Positions 7,121-13,911 of a stretch of 15,194 bases of DNA are shown piece by piece. The stretch spans positions 1-15,194 of the forward strand of contig CACYBT010000246.1 of the NCBI GenBank assembly GCA_902772715.1. Direction: 5' to 3'. The stretch's first letter is position 1, and each line of letters starts with the position of its first letter. Below the pieces are notes generated by a model, which made no database searches, was not told the DNA's origin, and saw nothing but the letters and a program-made list of their open reading frames with translations. The translations under genes were made by a program, and so were the position numbers. The DNA is from an uncultured Succinivibrio sp. (GTDB taxonomy: Bacteria; Pseudomonadota; Gammaproteobacteria; Enterobacterales; Succinivibrionaceae).

Positions 7121-7827
7121 GAGTTATTAAAAGGATGATTTTAACTGTGCAATTTTGGAAAGTCTTTTGGGAAACTTAAAAAAGACAGGAGCATTCTGAA
7201 CTGCTGGTAATATTGAAAAAAAAACTGACGGCATTGGTCAGGGGTGTTTTGTGAATTTTAAGGCTTGTAATCTGAAAAAAATAATTTAAAAAAGAGCCAC
7301 TCCTCTTACAGCAATCCCTCATATCTAGTATGTTTTTGGACGTAAGTATAATCTTATCTTTACCTTATCATTCCCAAGAGCATCCCCAGTAATAGACACA
7401 GTGATCGGCTATCTTACTAGTGATCAGGAATATTTTGACAGTAATGTAGCAGTTGGCGTTACCTGGGCCTCTTTTTACTATCACGCCAAGTGGTGTTTAT
7501 TACAGGTGTACTAAATTTCCTGAAAAAAAATGTCTTAGATTTTCTCATGTGCTAGAATTAGCATGGAAAAATATCGTAAAGTGGCGCATATATGTTACAG
7601 AATTTACTGTTTCTTAGGAATATGAACACGCCTCCCAAGGCAATCGTGCAGGGACTTTTGCAGAATAATCCATTGATATGTAAATTTTACCTTAAGGAAT
7701 GCTAAACTAACGGGATATTTTATAAAAAATTAAGATTGTTTCCTTAGTATATATAGTTTGCAAAACATCATGACAGAAGATAGGCAAAAACTGTATTGTC
7801 ACAGGTCGTGTAAAACCTTTGTTTTTT
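7121..7827. other. Divergent intergenic region between carA and tamA
   Basis: About 700 AT-rich bases with no gene I can call. It should carry the tamAB promoter; one weak candidate is TTAAGA (7730-7735), 16 bases, then TATAGT (7752-7757). Two minus-strand hairpins with U-tracts lie at 7216-7241 and 7288-7307. A 7-base inverted repeat, TTGGCGT (7453-7459) with ACGCCAA (7483-7489), and another, GTCTTTT (7162-7168) with AAAAGAC (7180-7186), are present. A 61-codon + strand frame without ATG (7329-7514) and a 37-codon + strand frame with ATG (7592-7705) are open, both of unknown meaning. No tRNA, CRISPR array or insertion sequence end is apparent. Confidence 0.5.
7216..7241 (-). terminator. Weak minus-strand terminator-like hairpin in the divergent gap
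   Basis: On the minus strand CTGAC (7237-7241) pairs with GTCAG (7225-7229) across a 7-base loop, directly followed by nine T residues (7216-7224). The stem is only 5 bp. It lies upstream of the carA promoter on the same strand, where it would stop transcripts entering from higher coordinates; no minus-strand gene is visible there. Confidence 0.3.
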
Positions 7828-7867
7828 TGTGATTTTCATGTGATTTTCAATGTTACCAATGTTACAG
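7828..7867 (+). repeat. Two tandem direct repeats spanning the tamA start
   Basis: TGTGATTTTCA occurs twice end to end (7828-7838, 7839-7849), and is followed immediately by two copies of ATGTTACNN (7850-7858 ATGTTACCA, 7859-7867 ATGTTACAG). The second pair duplicates the annotated tamA ATG in frame. Both are seen directly in the sequence; a regulatory or slippage role is inference. Confidence 0.8.
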
Positions 7868-9679
7868 ATTTTAGATAAAAAAGTAGGTTTGTATGAGTGT
7901 AAGAGGTGGGTTAGATTCTTCCTCGTCATGATCCTGAGTTCCTTTTTTACCTTTCTTCTGTCATGCAGTTCCGGAAAGCCGGTCAAGTCCGATAAGGTCA
8001 TTGATCCTGTAACGTTACAGGTAAAAGGTGTAAATAATCCAGAGGTTTTAAATAATATCAATGCCTACCTTGAGGGGCTTCCTACTATTTCCAAACGGCG
8101 TGTCCGTCTTTATTCACCTGAAATTACTGATAAGATTACTTTGGCTGTTCATTCTTTTGGTTACTATCATCCCAAGGTCTCGTTTACTTATCCTAAACGC
8201 CATGATACATCAGCAGTGCTTGGTATTGATGTAGATTTAGGTAAACCTCTTTTTATTCGGTATTGCAATATTGAGATTACCGGAGAAGGTGCCTACTATG
8301 AATCTTTCGCACAGATAGTTCGTAACAGCGGGATAGGTCCTTATAAACTCTTAAATCACGGTGCATATGAGGAGCTGAAAACCGCGTTACGAAATAATGC
8401 GCAGACTCTTGGTTTTTTTGATTCGCATCTTGTGAGTTCTAGAATTCTGGTTTATCAGGATCAGAATGTCGCAGATATTTCCGTTATTTTTGATACTGGA
8501 AAACGTTATAAATTTGGTGACATCAGGATCAGTGAAGAGTCTAGGGCTCTTTTAGCTCCTGCAGAGAGTCTCATTGATATCCAAAAGAATGGATCCTATT
8601 CTGCGAAGAAGGTTGCCAACATATCTCAGAATTTATCCCGCACCAATTATTATCGTTCGGTTGACGTGCAGACCTTAGTTGAAGAGCGCAAGAATGGGGA
8701 AGTTCCGGTTTCAATTGAAGTGGAGCGTAAGCCTACACATCATTATCGTCTAGGTGTGGGTTTTTCTACGGATGAAAGTATTCGTGGACTTGTGGGCTGG
8801 GATATGCCTATGGTTAATTCCATGGGACATGCTTATACTTCTTTTGTCAGAGCCTCAAGAGAGAAAAAAAACGCGCAGTTAATTTATAAAATTCCACATA
8901 AAGATCCGAATCTTAACTACTTTTACATAAAATTGGCGCAGACGCGGGTGGACTGGGAAGATACTTTGTCAGATATCAGTCACGCTTCACTTCATTATGT
9001 AGATAACATTCATGGAAATTGGAAGCGTGACTATTATATTGCAGGAGAGTATGAGGATTACAAGCAGGCCTCACAGAAAGGACATCCTACGAATCTGATG
9101 CTGGGGCTAACCTTACTGATGAGTAGTTCCACCGGTGGCATCGATCCCAAAATGGGATTTTCCGTTAGTTTTGATAACCGTATTGCCAGTAGTGCAATTA
9201 GTGATCAGACCTTCTGGCATAGTGAACTGGTTTTTAGTGGAGTTTATACATTTTTTGAGGATTATAAATTTATCTATAAATTGATGCAGGGAGCGAATAT
9301 CGGCAGGGATGCTGGTGATGTTCCTCCTTCGATGCGCTTTTTTGCCGGTGGAGATCGTATCCTAAGAGGTTTTGGATATAAGTCAGAATCAGTGCGTGAC
9401 AGCCAGGGCAAACTGCTTGGTTCACGCTATATAACGGCAGGAACCGCAGAGTTCGAGTTCCCGATAGGTATCAGTAACAGTCGTGGGGCTGTCTTTATGG
9501 ATGCTGCTGTATGTACTAACAATTATGTTAAGGATCATCATCTGCTGTTAGGACCTGGAATAGGATACAGATTTATCTCTGATTACGGAATTTTTAAAAT
9601 CGACCTGGCATATGGAATCAATTCGCGTCGTGATTACCGTAAGTTGAGATTGCATGTTGCTTTTGGACTTGAATTCTAA
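7850..9679 (+). CDS. tamA: TamA, Omp85-family outer-membrane translocation/assembly protein
   Basis: Outer-membrane partner of TamB, acting in insertion of some outer-membrane proteins and, with TamB, probably in phospholipid transport. It has 609 aa (E. coli TamA 577). After a basic segment (KRWVR) and a hydrophobic core (23-38) come three POTRA domains (about 52-295) and a 16-strand barrel (about 296-609). The Omp85 L6 motif is clear in RFFAGGDRILRGFGYKS (496-512), and the chain ends in the aromatic residue expected of a barrel (FGLEF). The signal ends in FLLSC, a possible lipobox at Cys39, unlike E. coli. The start is uncertain: ATG 7850 has no Shine-Dalgarno sequence and lies in a tandem repeat. 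ATG 7859 or TTG 7889 (AGG only one base upstream) are alternatives and would leave the signal core intact. tamB begins within its stop codon. Confidence 0.93.
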   Translation: MLPMLQILDKKVGLYECKRWVRFFLVMILSSFFTFLLSCSSGKPVKSDKVIDPVTLQVKGVNNPEVLNNINAYLEGLPTISKRRVRLYSPEITDKITLAVHSFGYYHPKVSFTYPKRHDTSAVLGIDVDLGKPLFIRYCNIEITGEGAYYESFAQIVRNSGIGPYKLLNHGAYEELKTALRNNAQTLGFFDSHLVSSRILVYQDQNVADISVIFDTGKRYKFGDIRISEESRALLAPAESLIDIQKNGSYSAKKVANISQNLSRTNYYRSVDVQTLVEERKNGEVPVSIEVERKPTHHYRLGVGFSTDESIRGLVGWDMPMVNSMGHAYTSFVRASREKKNAQLIYKIPHKDPNLNYFYIKLAQTRVDWEDTLSDISHASLHYVDNIHGNWKRDYYIAGEYEDYKQASQKGHPTNLMLGLTLLMSSSTGGIDPKMGFSVSFDNRIASSAISDQTFWHSELVFSGVYTFFEDYKFIYKLMQGANIGRDAGDVPPSMRFFAGGDRILRGFGYKSESVRDSQGKLLGSRYITAGTAEFEFPIGISNSRGAVFMDAAVCTNNYVKDHHLLLGPGIGYRFISDYGIFKIDLAYGINSRRDYRKLRLHVAFGLEF

Positions 9680-12600
9680 TGATGAAACACAGACTTTTGA
9701 AAATACTTGCGTATACACTTTTGGCGGTTCTGGTCTTCGTCATGCTCTTGGTGGGGGCGGCAGGGTATTTGTGCGGTACTACCCACGGTATGCGCTTTAT
9801 TATCAAGACTGTCAATGAGAATCTTGCTGAGTATGTAAGTATTACCGCCGACATCAAGGAAGGCAGTATCTTTAAAGGTTTTTCTACAGATTCATATTTT
9901 GAGGTCGACGTTAAAGATATTGTGACCATAAGTGCGGATAATCTCAATATAAAATACAGTGTGTTAGGATTTCTGACGCGGGGTGTCTTTGAGGTTACGA
10001 CTTTGAGTGCGGATAAACTTGAGGTAAAACTGGCCGATTTTGAAGATAATGACACCGTCGAAGATTCTACCTCTTATGATGAACCTTTTCGTCTTGATTT
10101 TTATACTAAAATCAAGGTTGACTCCTTGGTACTTAAGGATTTTGCCTATCTTTCAAGTATCATTGATGTCAGAGTGCCCAAAGCCAGCCTTGTTCTGAAT
10201 GCTTATGATGACTATGCTCAGGTGTCAAAAGGTACTGTTGAGGATGTCAGTGTGCATCTGAAACTTGATGACAGCGAATCGCCTCCTAATAATCTGCCTA
10301 AAATTCTTACCTTTGACAATGGCAATGGGGCTATTGAGAAATTTCCCACAATAGATTTGCCACTTACGGCGGCTTTGTATAATTTCAAAATTATTAACGG
10401 TCGATATTATCAAGATGGCTATGATACTGGGCTTGTAAATGCCACTGTAAACGCTATGTTTGAGCATACCCTCCTTACTGTATATTCCCTTGAGGCCAGT
10501 CATGCATTAGGTCAGGTTGTGGCTTCAGGTACCATGGATTTTGTCGACTACTATAATATGGATTTTGTACTGCTTGGTAAGGGATATACCACAGAATATA
10601 ATCTTAAAAACTACGAATCTTTGCTGTTTGGCCTTTCAGGTTCGGTTAAAGTCAAGGGATCACTGGTAGATTTGGGAATGGAGGCTAAAGTTGATGCGCC
10701 ATATCTTGTAGATGCACAGGGGCGTCTTAACGTTCTCTCAAATGAGATCCCTTGTTATCTTAAGGTGACTTCTCCTTATTTTACCTATCCTGTTATAAAA
10801 TCAGAAAATCTTGAGAAAAAGTCTCAAAAAGTCTTTGATTCTGAGTATCTAAGAGGGATCTCTGCCTCATTGATTAAAACCAAAACCGCCATAGCAGAAG
10901 AGCTCTCAAAGAGTGTCAATACCGCGGTAGAGCAGACTAAAGCGCAGCGTAATGCTTCAAAACATGATGGGGCAGAGGATAGTAAAGAGCAGCCTTTGGC
11001 AGATGCGGAACCTTTAAAAACTTCAACAAAGGATAAGGCGCATGCTGCAGCTGCCGAGCCTGACATCACAGTCTCTTCTGAAGTGCCAGAGCATGCAGCA
11101 GTGCACGCTGAAGATAAGCACCAAAGGACAGGAGTGGAGAGCAAGACTGAATCTAATAGGGAAAGCGAAAGTGACAGCCTGTCATTTAGAAATGTGGAAA
11201 TGCTTCTTGAAGGCGCAATTTTCGAGAAAATGCAGTTAAAACTTGGAACACTTTTAAATGGATATGGCTTTAATAAACTCAATATTAAACTTGATTCTGC
11301 TTTAGATCTGTCAACGGTACAAGTAAACGAACTCAAGATTGATGGATATTTAGGAGATAGGAAGTTTAATGGACAAGTAGGGGGAATGCTTACCTATAGT
11401 CCTGATTTTGATTTTCAGGGCAAAGTTAGTCTTAAGGCTGATGATATGCAGGCATTGTACGCTCCTCTTGCCGGTGCCATGAATGTGGAATTAGAGGGTA
11501 AAGTAGCCTTTAGTTATGATGATCCACGCCGGGCTCATCTTGATGTGCCTACTTTAAAAGCCAGTTTCTTTTACCATCAAAAACCGGTTAACATTGATGT
11601 CAAGCATATAGTAAGCAATGGAGACGAGACGGTAGTAATTGATGAACTTACTTTGCAGCAGGCAGAAAATCTGGTGGTGGTTTCAGGAACGCTTGGTGAA
11701 TATTCTGATCTTTTTGGAAAGTTTACTATAGAGCATCTTGAATATCTCGAGCCTACTCTAAAAGGTGATCTTAAGGGGCGATTGACACTGCAGGGCCCGC
11801 TTTTGGACGCACACTTGAGTGTTATGAGCCGCTCTCATCGTTTGCTTGTAAATGATCTGTTCATTGCGCATCTTGTGGTAAATGGAGAGTCGGATATTGG
11901 AGCGAAAAGTGTCTCCTTATCCATGATGACTGGTGGGATTTTTCTGAATCGCAAGGCCCTTTATGGCAAGTGTTCACTGAATTTAAATGGTACCATGGCG
12001 AGCCATGTACTGTCTTTTGGCTGTACCAGCAATGGTGGTTCCTACCTGAATATAGAGGGTGGTTTTGATGAGAACAAGGAATTTTATCATGGCAGTATTA
12101 AAAGTCTGCTATTGGCTACCCCGCTTATTGATCCTATCTCTTTAATCGATGAAGTAAGTTTTTCGTACGATTTTGTAAAAAAACATGCATCTGTTTCGAG
12201 TATTGCCTTAACGGATAACAAAGCCACACTAAGAGTTTCAGAAATTAACTTCAACAATGGAGACTTAAACTGCAGCGCGGCGCTTCATGATGTTTCACTT
12301 CGGAATATGCAAAAGTATATTGGCGAGGAGATTAAGGTTTCAGGAAAACTGAATATTGATATCAATTTTATGATGAAGAATTATGTGCCGAAATTTGATG
12401 TTGAGGCATCGGTGAACCATGGTTTTGCTTCGCTTTATTCAACTTTTATTCCGGTTTCAGAATTGTCTTTAAAGATAAATGCAGATGAAAACCGGTTAAA
12501 GTCACTGTTACTTTTAAAACTATCTAGGGATAATGGGGATTTACGTTTAGAAACTGAGGTAAGTGATCCTTACGATACCCGTAAACTCTCAGGAAAAATT

Positions 12601-13875
12601 GCTCTGACTAACCTGCATCTTGATTTGTTTACAGCAGTCAGCAAACAGTTGAATACTCTTGATGGAACCTTAAATATCAGTGGTACTTTTGGCGGAACCT
12701 TGGCCTCTCCGTTGTTTTTTGGCGAAATCGTCTCAAAAGGAAGTGCTGAACCGACACTGAGTATTGGATTTGTTGATGACTTTGATTTTTCGTTAAAAGC
12801 CAACGGCAATAACGGGATCTTGAAGGGAACAGTTAAACTTAATGAACATCCGGTGGAAATAAGTGGCAATCTTGACTGGAGTGAGTCTGCGGCGGGAAAA
12901 TTGAGCGTGAAGTCCGAACGACTACCAGTGTTTCTTCTCACGTATGGTGAGTCTTTAGTGAATATTGATACGCAATGTGAACTAGGAGAAATAATGTCTG
13001 TCACCGGTAAGGTGGAAATTCCTAAAGCCACAATTCGATTTAATTCCATGGAAAATAGAGTTATTGCTCCCTCTAAGGATGAAATTTTCATTGGTTCGGA
13101 TTCTAACCTGCGTGGTATTATTGTCGATAAGAAAAAGGCCAGCACGCTTAATAATGACATGAAACTTGATATAAGTGTTACCCTAGGGGAAGATGTAAAG
13201 GTCAATGCTATGGGATTAAAGTCCGATATAGTTGGTGGCATAGAAATCAAAAAGGAATCAACTTCTCCTAAGATCATGTCTTCAGGTAAAATTTCCCTCG
13301 AAAACGGTTATGCTGAAATGTATGGGCATAAGTTTATCGTAAATGAAGCCAATGCCGTTTTCAAAAATGACATCGCCAATCCTAAGCTTTATGCTGAAAT
13401 AGTGGTAGATCCAAGTTCTCTTGAGGATAATATTCTTGCAGGGCTGAGGGTATCAGGATATGTCGAGACTCCTGAAATTGCTCTTTTCTCAAAGCCTACC
13501 ATGAGTAAAAATGAGATCATGTCATATATTCTCTATGGACATGGCCTTGAACATAGCGACAAAGAAAATGCTGATGCTACCTCGCAATTGCTGATGTCAA
13601 TTGGTTTAGGAACCACCGCAGGACTGCTCAATTCCATGGTTGGTGTTTTTGGTATGGAAGGCGTGCAGATCGGTTCATCGGGAAGTGGTACCAATACAAA
13701 AATGGAAGTACACGCTTTTGTTACAAAGAAATTACGTTTATCGTACGGATATGGTATCTACAACAGTGTCTATGAGGTTAAGGTTCGTTATGAACTTCTG
13801 CGCAAACTATATCTAGAACTCGTATCCTCTCTTGAACAGTCGGCCGATTTAATCTACTCTTTTGATGTGGATTAG
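9679..13875 (+). CDS. tamB: TamB, inner-membrane anchored translocation/assembly protein
   Basis: Periplasm-spanning partner of TamA, an AsmA-like bridge of repeated beta-strands forming a hydrophobic groove. It has 1398 aa (E. coli 1259). Residues 5-32 (KRL-type basic start, then a hydrophobic helix) are the inner-membrane signal anchor. A long beta-rich repeat region follows, and the conserved C-terminal domain (DUF490/TamB, about 1000-1398) includes SKNEIMSYILYGHGLE near 1275 and YGYGIYNSVYEVKVRYELL close to the end. Residues about 376-500 are a charged, Ala/Glu/Ser/Lys-rich, probably disordered insertion that accounts for most of the extra length. The end reads LIYSFDVD, whereas E. coli ends in LLYQFEF as I recall. 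The ATG at 9679 shares its A with the tamA TAA stop; a second ATG follows at 9682. There is no strong ribosome site, so translational coupling is likely. Confidence 0.95.
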   Translation: MMKHRLLKILAYTLLAVLVFVMLLVGAAGYLCGTTHGMRFIIKTVNENLAEYVSITADIKEGSIFKGFSTDSYFEVDVKDIVTISADNLNIKYSVLGFLTRGVFEVTTLSADKLEVKLADFEDNDTVEDSTSYDEPFRLDFYTKIKVDSLVLKDFAYLSSIIDVRVPKASLVLNAYDDYAQVSKGTVEDVSVHLKLDDSESPPNNLPKILTFDNGNGAIEKFPTIDLPLTAALYNFKIINGRYYQDGYDTGLVNATVNAMFEHTLLTVYSLEASHALGQVVASGTMDFVDYYNMDFVLLGKGYTTEYNLKNYESLLFGLSGSVKVKGSLVDLGMEAKVDAPYLVDAQGRLNVLSNEIPCYLKVTSPYFTYPVIKSENLEKKSQKVFDSEYLRGISASLIKTKTAIAEELSKSVNTAVEQTKAQRNASKHDGAEDSKEQPLADAEPLKTSTKDKAHAAAAEPDITVSSEVPEHAAVHAEDKHQRTGVESKTESNRESESDSLSFRNVEMLLEGAIFEKMQLKLGTLLNGYGFNKLNIKLDSALDLSTVQVNELKIDGYLGDRKFNGQVGGMLTYSPDFDFQGKVSLKADDMQALYAPLAGAMNVELEGKVAFSYDDPRRAHLDVPTLKASFFYHQKPVNIDVKHIVSNGDETVVIDELTLQQAENLVVVSGTLGEYSDLFGKFTIEHLEYLEPTLKGDLKGRLTLQGPLLDAHLSVMSRSHRLLVNDLFIAHLVVNGESDIGAKSVSLSMMTGGIFLNRKALYGKCSLNLNGTMASHVLSFGCTSNGGSYLNIEGGFDENKEFYHGSIKSLLLATPLIDPISLIDEVSFSYDFVKKHASVSSIALTDNKATLRVSEINFNNGDLNCSAALHDVSLRNMQKYIGEEIKVSGKLNIDINFMMKNYVPKFDVEASVNHGFASLYSTFIPVSELSLKINADENRLKSLLLLKLSRDNGDLRLETEVSDPYDTRKLSGKIALTNLHLDLFTAVSKQLNTLDGTLNISGTFGGTLASPLFFGEIVSKGSAEPTLSIGFVDDFDFSLKANGNNGILKGTVKLNEHPVEISGNLDWSESAAGKLSVKSERLPVFLLTYGESLVNIDTQCELGEIMSVTGKVEIPKATIRFNSMENRVIAPSKDEIFIGSDSNLRGIIVDKKKASTLNNDMKLDISVTLGEDVKVNAMGLKSDIVGGIEIKKESTSPKIMSSGKISLENGYAEMYGHKFIVNEANAVFKNDIANPKLYAEIVVDPSSLEDNILAGLRVSGYVETPEIALFSKPTMSKNEIMSYILYGHGLEHSDKENADATSQLLMSIGLGTTAGLLNSMVGVFGMEGVQIGSSGSGTNTKMEVHAFVTKKLRLSYGYGIYNSVYEVKVRYELLRKLYLELVSSLEQSADLIYSFDVD

Positions 13876-13911
13876 GCAGTACATCACATCTTTTTACCTA
13901 AGGAATCAAAA

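Noticed and set aside
7162..7186. Inverted repeat GTCTTTT/AAAAGAC as a terminator
   Set aside because: AT-rich 7-bp stem with no U-tract directly after it on either strand.
7828..7849. CRP site suggested by the TGTGA repeats upstream of tamA
   Set aside because: The half-sites are direct, not inverted, and the TCACA partner at the correct spacing is missing, so the canonical CRP geometry is not met.
10824..11336. 170-codon minus-strand frame opposite the TamB low-complexity insertion
   Set aside because: Its Ser/Ala/Leu-rich content is the direct complement of the purine-rich insertion. No start signal or domain is seen.
12570..13277. Long (235-codon) minus-strand frame inside tamB
   Set aside because: Lies wholly antisense to well-supported tamB codons, Ser/Leu/Pro-rich as expected of an antisense shadow, with no ribosome site or family motif.
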